From: Galbibacter sp048266365
GTDB taxonomy: Bacteria > Bacteroidota > Bacteroidia > Flavobacteriales > Flavobacteriaceae
Direction: 5' to 3'
DNA: 64,000 nt
Assembly (NCBI RefSeq): GCF_048266365.1
Contig: NZ_JBLWZP010000004.1
Coordinates: 62,001-126,000 of the forward strand
Of this stretch, positions 8,037-17,781 are shown in pieces; position 1 is the first letter of the stretch, and the number at the start of each line of letters is the position of its first letter. The notes under the pieces were generated by a model, which was not told where the DNA came from, did not search any database, and worked only from the letters and a program-made list of their open reading frames with translations. The translations under genes and the position numbers were made by a program.

Positions 8037-8771
8037 TTATTCTTCCATCAACCTTTTAAAAAAATCCATTTCGAAATAAGTGCTGAAATGATCATGCATG
8101 AGCCCTTGAAATTCACTAAGAGTACCATTCTCTAAACATTCAACGAGTTCCGTATGATTAACTTTTTTAGCTGGGATTTCATTTTTGTCTATCTTGGCCT
8201 CGGCCTCCAGAACGTAATCAAATACAATCTTTAAGTACTTCTGAAATCCATACAAGGTCTCATTATGAGATATCTTATAGAGATAAGAGTGAAAGCTAAT
8301 TTCGTAGTCAATCTTGGTTCCCTCGCCTGAGGTTTCATAGGTGGAAATGATATCCCTAAGGGTTGCGATATCTTCAGGAGTGACATTTCTAAATAGTGCA
8401 TTTGCCATTCCAATCTCCAACATAATACGAAGTTCGAATAGTTCGTGCAGGGTATCCGCATCTAATACTGCTGGATCTAAGACCCGTTCCAATGCAGAGA
8501 ACAAGTTAAACTTCTTTAACTGTATACCTTTTCTTTTATTTGAAGAGATTAGGCCTAACATTCTAAATCTACTGAGGGCTTCACGAATAACATTCCGACT
8601 CACACCCATATTTTCAGCAAGATCCATTTCCGTGGGTAAGGTATCCCCGGGTTTAAATCCGTGCTCTTTAAAATAGATTCTAAGGTTCTTCTCGACTTGA
8701 TCGACCATGCTCTGTTTCTGCACAGGTTTGATCATTGGTTTATTTTCCGTCCCCATGGTTTTCGTTGTCAT
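8037..8771 (-). CDS. GntR-family (FadR subfamily) regulator of the sialic acid locus
   Basis: A 244-residue regulator. The N-terminal winged helix (about residues 15-85: LPTEMDLAENMGVSRNVIREALSRFRMLGLISSNKRKGI) matches the GntR signature. The C-terminal all-helical FCD domain (about 100-240: LFELRIMLEIGMANALF, then FHSYLYKISHN and H-T-E at the third helix) binds an effector, often through a metal held by D and H residues. It is divergent from the sialic acid genes. In E. coli the sialic acid regulator NanR is also a FadR-type GntR protein, so the same role is likely here, with sialic acid as inducer (inference). A site of the GntR-FadR form lies just in front of susC. Confidence 0.88.
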   Translation of the reverse strand: MTTKTMGTENKPMIKPVQKQSMVDQVEKNLRIYFKEHGFKPGDTLPTEMDLAENMGVSRNVIREALSRFRMLGLISSNKRKGIQLKKFNLFSALERVLDPAVLDADTLHELFELRIMLEIGMANALFRNVTPEDIATLRDIISTYETSGEGTKIDYEISFHSYLYKISHNETLYGFQKYLKIVFDYVLEAEAKIDKNEIPAKKVNHTELVECLENGTLSEFQGLMHDHFSTYFEMDFFKRLMEE

Positions 8772-8801
8772 TTAATGTGGTGGTGCCAATTTTGGTCTGG
8801 A

Positions 8802-8809
8802 CAAATGTA
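8802..8809 (-). promoter_or_regulatory. -10 element of the GntR gene
   Basis: The minus strand reads TACATTTG, a match to TAnnTTTG, 30 bp before the start codon at 8771. No good TTTG at -33 is seen. The adjacent TTTGGTCTGGACAAA (8791-8805) is an imperfect inverted repeat that may be an autoregulatory site. Confidence 0.4.
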
Positions 8810-8866
8810 AGGAAGTTTTTTAGTTAATTTTTGTAAAAACAAATAAAATACTATATTAGCACAATA

Positions 8867-8883
8867 ATATTGTCCTACAATAT
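8867..8883 (+). promoter_or_regulatory. FadR-type GntR operator in front of susC
   Basis: ATATTGTCCTACAATAT is a perfect 7-bp inverted repeat with a 3-bp centre. Its core TTGTCCTACAA fits the FadR-subfamily consensus tNGTnnnACNa. It ends 11 bp before the susC start codon and lies next to the divergent GntR gene, so that protein is the likely ligand. At this position it would block transcription or elongation when bound. Confidence 0.65.
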
Positions 8884-8894
8884 ACTTTTAAATT

Positions 8895-11800
8895 ATGAAA
8901 TTACTAATCAAACTAATCAAAAGTCTGCGGAACTTTCACCTGTTGCCGCTAATGCTATGTACTGTTGCTACAGTGTATGGCCAAAATGAAACCACAATTA
9001 CGGGTACTGTTTACGGTGAGACAGGAACCATGCCCTTACCTGGTGTTAACATTACAGTAGAAGGTAGATCTATTGGAACAACCTCCGATTTTGACGGAAA
9101 GTATTCCATTAATGTAACCTCTACTGATGTATTGATCTTTTCCTATATAGGATTTAAAGAGGTCAGAAAAACAGTAGGTGGGAACACTGTAATTGATGTC
9201 ACCATGCTTCTTGATGCTGAAGAGCTAGAGGATGTCGTGTTAATTGGGTATGGTAAACAATCCCGAAGTACTGTTACTAATGCGCTCTCCAATGTGGATC
9301 AGGCGGAACTGCAAAATGCACCTGGAGCCAATCCGCTTTTACAATTACAAGGAAAAGTGGCAGGGCTGTCACTACAAATACAAGATGGTCAACCAGGGTC
9401 TAATCCACAAATCTTTATTAGAGGTGGGTCTTCTACTTCGCCAGAAGGAGATTCCCCCTTGTTTATTGTTGATGGGATTGTCGGGAATATGCGTAATATA
9501 AGTGACCTTAATCCAGATGATATCAAATCTGTTCAGGTTTTAAAAGATGCAGCTTCTACCGCAATATATGGAGCTAGAGCTGCAAACGGTATTATTATCA
9601 TCGAAACTAAATCTGGTACTGCCGGAAAAACCCAAGTCAATCTGCGATTGACCACAGGTTTCGATGCGATGCAGAAGAAATTACCATTGTTAGATGCAAG
9701 AGATTATGTATATCTCTCCAGAAAAAACACAGCTCAATTTAATACCACAAACCCAGATTTCTTCCTAACAGGAGGTCGGTTTGGAATGTCTACCGGAAAT
9801 CCTCGAGACTCCAAGAATACTTTAGAGTTTCTGGATGTATACCTTCAGGATTACGGTCAAGATTATGTGGCTGATCTGATTAACAACCAAGGATGGGAAA
9901 CTATGGTTGATCCCGTTACAGGAAAGAAGTTACTATTCCAGGATAATAATTATCAGGATGCTACTTTCCAGTTGGGTCAACGTACAGAGGTTGATTTTGA
10001 TATCAGTGGAGGAAGCGATAAAATAAACTATTACTTTGGACTTGGGTATTTAAATCAAGATGGTATTGTAAGAGGAACGAATTATAAAAACTACAGTCTC
10101 TTATACAAAGGAAACTTTAAGTTGAGTGATTCCTGGACTTTAAATGCAAAAGCAAGTCTATCCATCAGAAATTCTAATGCTCCAAATAATTATGAGTGGG
10201 TACTGGCCAGGAGTGTACTTTTACCTCCAACTTATAGAAAGTATTATGAAAACGGCCTTCCGGCACCGGGAGAAGGAATTTCGTCTTTTAGAAATCGTCT
10301 CCACGAGATGTACTATAAAACAAAGTATAACGATCTTAATGTCTACCGTACCACTTTCCAACTTGGAGGAGTCTGGGATATTTTACCAGGTCTGACCTTT
10401 TCACCTTCAGCCTATTATTTTAGTACAGAAGGTGTTGAAAATTATTTTGAAGCCTATAATGAAACTGTGACCAACCGTCCAGCTTCTGCTCGTCATAATC
10501 TTGATCGCCACTTACAGTTTGACGGTCTTTTAAATTATGACCTATCTTTTAACAACAAACACTTTTTCAGTACAGTTTTAGGAACGAGTTACAACCACGA
10601 TTACAGTTATAGAATGAGTGGAAGTGGAAGAGAGGCCCTTACCGATCACATTCCAACGCTTAATGCGACTTCCGAAGAAACCCAAAGGGTGTCTACGACC
10701 ATAAATTACGATGCGGTGCTAAGTTTTTTCGGTCGTGTAAACTACCATTACGACCATCGTTATATGTTCTCCATCAGTGCACGTTATGACGGGTCTTCCC
10801 GTTTTGCGAAAAACAACAAATGGGGATTCTTCCCAGGGGTTTCCGCTGGATGGAACATTCATAAAGAAAATTTCTTTGAACCACTATCCGATGTGGTATC
10901 CAATTTAAAATTAAGAGCAAGTTGGGGTAAAACCGGAAACAACTCACTTAGCATCTTTGATTCTAGAGGAAGATATTCCACTGGATATATGTATGATGGC
11001 AATGTAGGGATTCTGAATACGACACTGATTAATGATGACCTCGTTTGGGAAGAAACTGCTTCCTATGATGTAGGGATGGATTTTGGTTTGTTTGACAATA
11101 GAGTCAACCTACTGGTTGATTATTACCACAAAGAAACCTCTGAGAGATTATTCAACAAACCACTTTGGTCTTCTACTGGTTTTAGTTCCATCAAAAGTAA
11201 CTACGGAACCATCAGTAATAGAGGGATAGAAGTAGAGCTTAATGCTACTGTATTACAAGGGCAGGATTTCAGCTGGGATCTAGGAGTCACCTTTGCTTAT
11301 AATAAGGGGATAGTGGATGAACTCCCTGAAAACGGAGAGGACAAGAACCGTATTGGTGGAAACTTTATCTATGATCCATCCACCGGCGGAGAGATTAAAG
11401 TAGGGGGACTCGCAGAAGGAGAAAAGTTTGGAGGCCGTTGGGCATTTAATTACCTAGGCGTTTATCAAACTGATGCCGAGGCTGCTAATGCACCAAATGA
11501 TATTAACGCATCAGGTAGAACAAAATATGCCGGAGATGCCATTTTTGAAGATCGTAACGGTGACGGGATGCTTGATAACCGCGATATGGTTTTTATGGGT
11601 TATATAAGACCTAATAAAACTGGTGGTATCGTCAATCAATTTAAATATAAAGGACTGTCTTTACGAGTTGTTACCGATTGGGCTGTAGGTCATGTGATTG
11701 ATAATGGCTTTAAGTCCAGAACTATGGGTAGTGCCCGTAACAATAATAACGCCTTTGAGGAGTCTTTGACCGATACTTGGCAATATGAGGGAGACGATGC

Positions 11801-12143
11801 AGTCTATCCAAAGTATACCGTACAAAGTGATTATGACTATAATTTCAGAAACCACAATAGATGGGATTATCAAATTGGTAATGCCAGTGGTGGAGGTAAT
11901 AATAGCCTGTATTATAGTAAAGGAGATTTCCTTGCCTTTAGAGAGGTGTCGCTGAGTTATCAGTTTCCAAATCGTGTTATGGATGAGCTGAACCTTTCTG
12001 GACTTGAACTTTATGTGGGAGTGTATAATATCGGATACCTCACTCGCTATGATGGTCTGATGCCCGAATTGTATTCCGGTCATGACTATGGAACCTATCC
12101 AAGACCAAGACAGATTAATGTCGGAGCTAAAGTTTCTTTCTAA
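8895..12143 (+). CDS. SusC/RagA-type TonB-linked outer membrane protein for sialoglycans
   Basis: A 1082-residue TonB-dependent transporter. It has a signal peptide (to VYGQ, about residue 29), a carboxypeptidase-like regulatory domain (about 32-110: ITGTVYGETG, FDGKYSI, LIFSYIGFKEV), then the plug (VLKDAASTAIYGARAANGIIIIETKSG, about 215-245) and a long beta barrel ending in KVSF with a terminal aromatic residue. Length and architecture are normal for SusC. It pairs with the SusD gene 17 bp downstream. In this family the barrel with its SusD lid takes up oligosaccharides. The neighbouring sialidases and sialate lyase suggest sialic acid or sialoglycans as cargo, as with the Tannerella NanO/NanU pair. 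Confidence 0.93.
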   Translation: MKLLIKLIKSLRNFHLLPLMLCTVATVYGQNETTITGTVYGETGTMPLPGVNITVEGRSIGTTSDFDGKYSINVTSTDVLIFSYIGFKEVRKTVGGNTVIDVTMLLDAEELEDVVLIGYGKQSRSTVTNALSNVDQAELQNAPGANPLLQLQGKVAGLSLQIQDGQPGSNPQIFIRGGSSTSPEGDSPLFIVDGIVGNMRNISDLNPDDIKSVQVLKDAASTAIYGARAANGIIIIETKSGTAGKTQVNLRLTTGFDAMQKKLPLLDARDYVYLSRKNTAQFNTTNPDFFLTGGRFGMSTGNPRDSKNTLEFLDVYLQDYGQDYVADLINNQGWETMVDPVTGKKLLFQDNNYQDATFQLGQRTEVDFDISGGSDKINYYFGLGYLNQDGIVRGTNYKNYSLLYKGNFKLSDSWTLNAKASLSIRNSNAPNNYEWVLARSVLLPPTYRKYYENGLPAPGEGISSFRNRLHEMYYKTKYNDLNVYRTTFQLGGVWDILPGLTFSPSAYYFSTEGVENYFEAYNETVTNRPASARHNLDRHLQFDGLLNYDLSFNNKHFFSTVLGTSYNHDYSYRMSGSGREALTDHIPTLNATSEETQRVSTTINYDAVLSFFGRVNYHYDHRYMFSISARYDGSSRFAKNNKWGFFPGVSAGWNIHKENFFEPLSDVVSNLKLRASWGKTGNNSLSIFDSRGRYSTGYMYDGNVGILNTTLINDDLVWEETASYDVGMDFGLFDNRVNLLVDYYHKETSERLFNKPLWSSTGFSSIKSNYGTISNRGIEVELNATVLQGQDFSWDLGVTFAYNKGIVDELPENGEDKNRIGGNFIYDPSTGGEIKVGGLAEGEKFGGRWAFNYLGVYQTDAEAANAPNDINASGRTKYAGDAIFEDRNGDGMLDNRDMVFMGYIRPNKTGGIVNQFKYKGLSLRVVTDWAVGHVIDNGFKSRTMGSARNNNNAFEESLTDTWQYEGDDAVYPKYTVQSDYDYNFRNHNRWDYQIGNASGGGNNSLYYSKGDFLAFREVSLSYQFPNRVMDELNLSGLELYVGVYNIGYLTRYDGLMPELYSGHDYGTYPRPRQINVGAKVSF

Positions 12144-12160
12144 CGCTAAATAAACTGATT

Positions 12161-13597
12161 ATGCAACGTATAAAAACAATATTACTGATTTTAGGAGTCT
12201 TCACCTTTGGGAGTTGTGATCTCACCGAGGTTGATACGGTCTCTGATATAACAAACGAACAATACTGGAGCACACAGGGTGATGTAGAAAGTTATTTGTT
12301 CGGGATCTACAACAAGATGCGAAATGAACAAAACACCACCTATCGCTTTGAAGATAGAGGTGACACTTTTGTTCCCGGATTAGAGTCTGGACTGACTACC
12401 GCATGGAACCAAAACCTAACGCCTCAAGGTGCACCTGACTGGCTTGGTTATTATAACCTAATACACCATTGTAATTTATTACTTAAATATGGTTCGGATA
12501 TGGAATTTCAGGTGGAACAAGAGAAAAATCAAATTCTTGCAGAAACCTATTTTATCCGCGCATTTACCTATTTCAATCTTATTAGAACTTGGGGAGACGT
12601 ACCCATCGAATTTGAACCTACGGAGAGTGCTTCCAAAGAGCAACTCGCCAGATCTCCTAAGTCTGAAGTAATGACGCAGATACTGGCGGATATCGATAAA
12701 GCTTTGGAGCTATTTCCTGGAGATGGACTGGTTACCAAAAGCAGAGCATCTAAAGCAGCAACCTATGCACTTAAGGCGGACGCTCTACTTTGGAAAGCTA
12801 AAGTTCTCGGTGGAGGAGAGGCAGATTTACAAGCGGTAATCACTAATGCTGATGCGGCTAGTGCCGGGCTCACTTTGGAATCTGACTTTTCTCAAATTTA
12901 TAGTTCAGAGAATAAAAGCGGTTCTGAAGTTATTTTCACCCTTCATTTTGAAGTGGATGAAAAAGATGACCATTATTCAAATGGCCTTAAACCAAGAGAT
13001 ATTTTTGTACAAGATGCAGTAAACTTTGCAGCACTACCATATGCTAGAAGTGGGGCACGTAGTAATTATATGCCTTCACCTAAAATAGTTGCAGCCTTTG
13101 AGGAACATGCTGATGATATCCGTAGAGATGCCTCCATTATTAAAGCCATTGCTAAGGATGGATCAGTGATCGGAATCTTCGACAATAAAATGAGAGGAGC
13201 TGTGGTATCTGAAAATAGAGAGTTTGATTCCGATATAATAGTGTACAGACTCGCTGAAATGATACTCTTTAAGGCAGAAGCTCTTGCGGCTTTAAACAAA
13301 CCAATGGAGGCCATAGTGGAATTGAACAAAATTCGCAACCGAGCTAAAATTGGGGATTATACAGGATCAACAGATAAGAATTCTGTTGAAATGGAAATTC
13401 TAGAAGAACGTTACAGAGAATTTTATTTGGAGCTAAAACGTTGGCCTGATTTACTTAGGTTCCATTTTGCAGGAACTATAAATGTGTACAATGAGGTGCC
13501 TAATCTCGTAGGAACTAATGTTCCATTGTACTTCCCAATATCCGTTGTTCAAATTGACAGAAATCCTAATCTAGAACAAACCGAAGGTTATGAGTAA
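12161..13597 (+). CDS. SusD/RagB-type sialoglycan-binding lipoprotein
   Basis: A 478-residue lipoprotein (MQRIKTILLILGVFTFGSC, lipobox FGSC) with the SusD pattern: N-terminal EQYWSTQGDVESYLFGIYNKMR, the TPR-like helices (LAETYFIRAFTYFNLIRTWGDVPI), and the C-terminal segment EILEERYREFYLELKRWPDLLRF. It acts as the surface lid of the SusC partner. The closing residues NPNLEQTEGYE are typical of the family. Its stop overlaps the first possible start of the sialidase gene. Confidence 0.93.
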   Translation: MQRIKTILLILGVFTFGSCDLTEVDTVSDITNEQYWSTQGDVESYLFGIYNKMRNEQNTTYRFEDRGDTFVPGLESGLTTAWNQNLTPQGAPDWLGYYNLIHHCNLLLKYGSDMEFQVEQEKNQILAETYFIRAFTYFNLIRTWGDVPIEFEPTESASKEQLARSPKSEVMTQILADIDKALELFPGDGLVTKSRASKAATYALKADALLWKAKVLGGGEADLQAVITNADAASAGLTLESDFSQIYSSENKSGSEVIFTLHFEVDEKDDHYSNGLKPRDIFVQDAVNFAALPYARSGARSNYMPSPKIVAAFEEHADDIRRDASIIKAIAKDGSVIGIFDNKMRGAVVSENREFDSDIIVYRLAEMILFKAEALAALNKPMEAIVELNKIRNRAKIGDYTGSTDKNSVEMEILEERYREFYLELKRWPDLLRFHFAGTINVYNEVPNLVGTNVPLYFPISVVQIDRNPNLEQTEGYE

Positions 13598-13616
13598 AAC
13601 ATTAAAACTAGTAAAG

Positions 13617-14816
13617 ATGAAATCAAAATCAATTTTATATACGATCTGTTGTTTGTTTATTCTGGGCAGCTGCCTGGCATGTGATAGAGACCCTATGGGA
13701 CTCAGCCAAGATCCTTTGGGACCACAAGCTGGACAAGACCCTGGTGAGGATCCAGAAGATCCTTCCGAGGAAGATGGTAAAACCACGGTGTACCAGGAAG
13801 GAACAAATGGCTATGAGGTCTATAGGATTCCGGCCATCGTGAAAACAGAAGCGGGAACCTTACTGGCTTTTGCTGAAGCCAGAAAGCTAAAAAGTAACGG
13901 AGATTCTGGGGATATCGATATGGTGGTAAAATCCTCCGATGATGATGGGAAAACCTGGAGTGAGATGCGTGTCATTTGGGATGAAGGACAGAACACTTGT
14001 GGCAATCCTGTTCCAATAGTTGATAAAGTAACTGGAAAGATCCATTTGCTTATGACCTGGAATCATGCCGATGATACCTGGGGTAGTCTAAGTTCAGATA
14101 CTGGTGTAGACACCAGAAGGGTATATTACACCTCTTCAGATGACAATGGGGAAACTTGGACGACACCTACGGAGATCACAGCTTCTGTTAAAGATGAAAG
14201 CTGGGGCTGGTTCGGAACTGGTCCAGTTCACGGAATTCAACTTCAAAAAGGGGAATATCAAGGAAGGTTAGTTTCTCCTAATTATTATACCGTAAAGGAA
14301 GGTGGAAGTGTAAAGACATATTCTAATGTGAGTTATTCGGATGACAATGGAGTGACCTGGCAATCTGGAGAAGCAGTTCCCGATGCTGGAGCTGGGGAAT
14401 GTACGGTAGCCGAATTGGAAGATGGGACGCTGTTATTAAATATCAGAAATGGTAATGAATTGGCTCGAAAAGTAAGTCGAAGTGAAGACGGCGGAGTGAC
14501 TTGGTCGGCTCCTGAAATCTCTTATGTTCTTACGGATCCTCATTGTCAGGGAAGTATGGTTACCTCCGACACCAGTCCATATCGTGTGTTCTTTGCCAAT
14601 GCGGCCAGTACAGAGCGCATCAATATGACCATCAAAATGAGTGAAGATGCCGGGGCATCTTGGGGAGGTCAAAAGTTAATTCACTCAGGACCATCAGCCT
14701 ATTCAGATTTGGTGATGATTTCGGATGATGCCATCGGTATCCTATATGAAGGAGGTGAAGGAAGACCTTATGAGAACATCATTTTTGAAAACGTTGAGGT
14801 TTCAGATTTTAAATAA
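13617..14816 (+). CDS. exo-alpha-sialidase (GH33), lipoprotein
   Basis: A 399-residue sialidase. The ATG at 13617 gives a clean lipoprotein signal (MKSKSILYTICCLFILGSC); an earlier ATG at 13590 overlaps susD and adds only charged residues. A Pro/Asp/Glu-rich linker (about 28-55) leads to the six-blade propeller. The RIP motif is YRIP (R70). Asp-boxes occur as SSDDDGKTW, SSDDNGETW, SDDNGVTW and SEDGGVTW. The expected catalytic set is visible: arginines R70, R277 (NIRNG) and R323 (SPYRVF), E261 (GECTV) and Y362 (SAYSDL). It would release terminal sialic acid from glycoconjugates at the cell surface or in the periplasm. The stop is followed by a 174-bp gap without recognisable features. Confidence 0.92.
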   Translation: MKSKSILYTICCLFILGSCLACDRDPMGLSQDPLGPQAGQDPGEDPEDPSEEDGKTTVYQEGTNGYEVYRIPAIVKTEAGTLLAFAEARKLKSNGDSGDIDMVVKSSDDDGKTWSEMRVIWDEGQNTCGNPVPIVDKVTGKIHLLMTWNHADDTWGSLSSDTGVDTRRVYYTSSDDNGETWTTPTEITASVKDESWGWFGTGPVHGIQLQKGEYQGRLVSPNYYTVKEGGSVKTYSNVSYSDDNGVTWQSGEAVPDAGAGECTVAELEDGTLLLNIRNGNELARKVSRSEDGGVTWSAPEISYVLTDPHCQGSMVTSDTSPYRVFFANAASTERINMTIKMSEDAGASWGGQKLIHSGPSAYSDLVMISDDAIGILYEGGEGRPYENIIFENVEVSDFK

Positions 14817-14990
14817 CATGGTAAAATACACTTTTTGAGCCTTGATGCCTTAAAAAGATTTATAGGCATTCTATACTTTGATAGATTAGCATCAAAGGGT
14901 TGACTTTATCGCCCAGGGCAGTAACCAAGAGGCTTTAAAGACTAAAAGATAATATACCTGAAAAGGAAAAAAATACTAATACTAAAACTC

Positions 14991-16502
14991 ATGAAAACAA
15001 GACTAACCTTACTGATATTAATACTCGCTGCGCCACTATTGTTTTTGGCCTGCGAAGATGAGCAGGATCCGCTTCTATTAAAGGCAAATTTTGTCTCGGA
15101 TAAAAAAACGGTAGCTGCAGGAGAAAGTGTCGTATTTAGTGATAAATCATCTGGAAGTCCTGCAACTTGGGACTGGAAGTTCGAAGGTGGGGAACCCGCG
15201 ACCTCTGTTTTATCAAGTCCAACCATTGTATACAATATCCCAGGCACCTACGCTGTTAGTTTAAAACTGACCAATAGCAGTGGTAGCGATGAGCTTTCTC
15301 AGGCGGATTATATAAAGGTGACTTACGGAGGACTTGCTCCTGAATTCACTTCAGATAAATTGGTGGTCCTTGCCGGGCAAGAGGTCGCATTTACAGATCA
15401 AACCGAAGGAATACCGGAGAGCTGGGAATGGGAGTTTACAAGTGATATGGGTGTTGTAGTAACAGCTACGGAACAGAACCCTATGGTGAAGTTTACCGGA
15501 ATTGGGATCTATGACGCCAAACTCACCGTAGCTAACCCTGAAGGAACAGAAGTTATCACTAAGGAAGATTATATAAACGTTCTGGATCCAGCAAGTATTC
15601 AAGCGGATTTTGTCGCAGAGCAAGTTGCGACCTACTCTGGTGGACAAATTGCTTTTCAAGATAATTCTACGGGTCTTGCCACCTCATGGTCCTGGACTTT
15701 TGAAGGAGGACAACCTGCAACCTCTACAGAGCAAAATCCTACGGTTACCTACGCCCAAGCCGGTAAATACAAGGTAACACTAGCAGCATCCAACGACCAA
15801 AAGACCTCTACCTTAGTTCAGGAAGAGTATATCATTATCATACCAGGAGATGGGCTTGCTGCCTATTATCCGTATGATGGCGATGGTGCTGATATGGGGC
15901 CAAATAAGCTTGTAACCAATACAGTGGGTGCTGTAAGTTATGATGCCGCAGATCGTAAATCCGGTAAGGCTGCTGTCTTCGGCGGATCTGATGCTTTGGT
16001 TATTCCAGATACTGATGAATTGAACTTTGATAAGGGTGACTTTACAGTGGCAGTTTGGGTCAATACCGCAGAGCAGAAAAAAATGATGGTTTGGCAGGAA
16101 AGTGGTGCCGGGGGATCCCGTGACAACCAAGGATGGATGAGAGTAGGGAATAACCTAGATTCTCAACTCATTCAGTTTGCCATTGAGGATGACACAGGCG
16201 GCGCTTTTCAAAGTGTAGGAACCACTGAGTTATCCGGAGGTACCTTATTGGATGGCACTTGGCACCATATTGTTTGTGTGCGAGAAGGCCTTGCATCTAG
16301 AGTATATGTTGATGGGATCCTAGTAAAACAAGGGAATGCCTCTTCCATAAAAGATGTATCCAATGCGGCTGACTTCAAAATAGGAACTCAGGAAGGCCCT
16401 ATTGGGAATTACAAAACATTCTTTACAGGAATGTTGGATGAGTTGATCATCTATAATAAGGCGCTCTCTGCAGAAGAAGTAAAATTCTTGCATGAGCTAT
16501 AA
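14991..16502 (+). CDS. PKD-repeat and LamG (concanavalin-like) lipoprotein
   Basis: A 503-residue lipoprotein (signal to LLFLAC, about residue 21). Three PKD domains follow at roughly residues 28-110, 113-200 and 203-285, each with the 'V.FSD.S.G.P.SW.W.FEGG.P.TS..QNP...Y...G.Y.V.L...N..G' pattern. A LamG/concanavalin-like domain runs from about 288 to 490 (GLAAYYPYDGDGADMG, FTVAVWVNT, GTWHHIVCVREG, VYVDGILV, FFTGMLDELIIYNKALSAEE). There is no catalytic domain. In this locus it most likely binds host or algal glycan at the surface, perhaps as the SusE/F-position protein. That role is inferred from position. Confidence 0.88.
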   Translation: MKTRLTLLILILAAPLLFLACEDEQDPLLLKANFVSDKKTVAAGESVVFSDKSSGSPATWDWKFEGGEPATSVLSSPTIVYNIPGTYAVSLKLTNSSGSDELSQADYIKVTYGGLAPEFTSDKLVVLAGQEVAFTDQTEGIPESWEWEFTSDMGVVVTATEQNPMVKFTGIGIYDAKLTVANPEGTEVITKEDYINVLDPASIQADFVAEQVATYSGGQIAFQDNSTGLATSWSWTFEGGQPATSTEQNPTVTYAQAGKYKVTLAASNDQKTSTLVQEEYIIIIPGDGLAAYYPYDGDGADMGPNKLVTNTVGAVSYDAADRKSGKAAVFGGSDALVIPDTDELNFDKGDFTVAVWVNTAEQKKMMVWQESGAGGSRDNQGWMRVGNNLDSQLIQFAIEDDTGGAFQSVGTTELSGGTLLDGTWHHIVCVREGLASRVYVDGILVKQGNASSIKDVSNAADFKIGTQEGPIGNYKTFFTGMLDELIIYNKALSAEEVKFLHEL

Positions 16503-16651
16503 GGGCCCAGAATTTTAAGTATTGAATCTGTTGTGGTATAACTTGAACTAAAAAGGGACGGAGTTTAAAGACTCCACTGCATTTGGCTCTAAAAGGAACA
16601 AACACATCAACAAGTTTTAATAATACAATTGTTTTTCAGTTTAGTTAGTTT

Positions 16652-16686
16652 ACCCCGGGCTAGTAATTGGCACCCTAGTCCGGGTT
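16652..16686 (+). terminator. hairpin after the PKD/LamG gene
   Basis: ACCCCGGGCTAG pairs with CTAGTCCGGGTT with one bulge and one G-T pair. The T-tract is weak, so it may terminate or attenuate between the outer-membrane genes and nanA. Confidence 0.4.
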
Positions 16687-16750
16687 ATTCTCTAAGCAGT
16701 ATTTAGTGTATCTTAAATGTCAAAATTAAGATTGTGAGGTGTGTACGCTC

Positions 16751-16760
16751 CAAAGCGCTT
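16751..16760. promoter_or_regulatory. palindrome AAAGCGCTTT upstream of nanA
   Basis: A perfect 10-bp palindrome 112 bp before nanA, of the kind bound by LacI/GalR-type regulators. No LacI-type gene is in this window, so this is only a candidate site. Confidence 0.25.
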
Positions 16761-16872
16761 TAACCTCATTATAAAGTCATCAAAATAGTATTCACCATAT
16801 TTTGCTGTATGTGATGATATAGGGAACACTTTAATTTCCCGTCCATTCAGTCAAAACGATAAATTAGATCAT

Positions 16873-17781
16873 ATGAAATTAAATTTTAACGGATTGATAG
16901 CTGCAGGGTTTAGCCCTTTTAAAGTCGATGGGACACCTGATTTAGATAAGATCCCTCCATTGGTGGATAAGCTTATTAAAGAAGGGATAAATGGCTTTTA
17001 TCTCATGGGAAGCACAGGTGAAGGAGTTTCCGTAAAATTGGAACAGCGTCTCGCGATAACCGAAGCCTATTTTAAGGCGGTTAATAAGCGGGTTCCTATT
17101 ATTGTAAACGTAACACATTCAAGTTATGGAGCCAGTGCTGATTTAAGTAGACATGCGGTACAAATGGGAGCGGATGCCCTATCGGCAACAGCACCTTCCT
17201 ATTATGGGATCTCTGGAATAGATCAGTTGATTTATGCTGTGGAGAAAATCACAGATTGCCAGGATCAAATCCCCTTTATTTATTACCATATCCCAGGTAA
17301 AACGGGACTAAATTTTAAGATGCATACTTTTTTGGAGCAGCTGGATAAAAGGATACCACAACTCGGTGGGATAAAATATACAGCCTCATCCATGGATGAT
17401 TTTATGTTGTGTAAAGAAAATTATGGAGATCGTTATAAGATGTTCTTTGGTGTGGATGAGCTTTTTCTTCCTGCTTTAGCCATGGAAGCCGATACCTTTA
17501 TTGGAAGTACCTATAATTTTATGCTTCCGTATTACAAGAATATCCTGAAGTATTATGGAACAGATAACCATAAGGTGGCTTTGGAAAACTATCGCAATGT
17601 GGTAGAAATTATAAATGCCTTTTTAAGATATGATGGACTGGCGTCTCAAAAAGCCATTTTGAAAATGAATGGTTTTGATTTTGGGCAACCCATCTCACCC
17701 ATCCTACCACTTACGGATAATGAGTACAATTACTTAAAACAAAATTTAGAATCGCTACATTATTTCGACCATGTCAAATAA
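16873..17781 (+). CDS. nanA: N-acetylneuraminate lyase
   Basis: A 302-residue (beta/alpha)8 enzyme of the dihydrodipicolinate synthase superfamily, cleaving N-acetylneuraminate to N-acetylmannosamine and pyruvate in the cytoplasm. It has the GSTGEGVS carboxylate-binding motif (about residues 46-53), the catalytic tyrosine in YYHIPGKTG (about 137-138) and the Schiff-base lysine in GGIKYTASS (K168). The sialidases and transporter next to it support lyase rather than another aldolase of the family. Its last 11 bp overlap the start of the transporter fusion. Confidence 0.93.
   Translation: MKLNFNGLIAAGFSPFKVDGTPDLDKIPPLVDKLIKEGINGFYLMGSTGEGVSVKLEQRLAITEAYFKAVNKRVPIIVNVTHSSYGASADLSRHAVQMGADALSATAPSYYGISGIDQLIYAVEKITDCQDQIPFIYYHIPGKTGLNFKMHTFLEQLDKRIPQLGGIKYTASSMDDFMLCKENYGDRYKMFFGVDELFLPALAMEADTFIGSTYNFMLPYYKNILKYYGTDNHKVALENYRNVVEIINAFLRYDGLASQKAILKMNGFDFGQPISPILPLTDNEYNYLKQNLESLHYFDHVK

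Larger units (their letters stand above)
16503..16872. other. intergenic gap before nanA
   Basis: No gene is seen in 370 bp. It contains a GC-rich hairpin (16652-16686) and the palindrome AAAGCGCTTT (16751-16760). A near-match to a -10 box (TATTTTG, one base short) lies near 16799. The gap suggests a second promoter in the locus. Confidence 0.5.

Noticed and set aside
11661..12083. Minus-strand frame of 140 codons inside susC
   Set aside because: It lies fully opposite a well-supported gene, has no recognisable domain and its composition follows the sense codons.
16751..16760. AAAGCGCTTT as an established LacI-type operator
   Set aside because: A 10-bp palindrome can occur by chance and no LacI-family gene is in the window; kept only as a low-confidence candidate.
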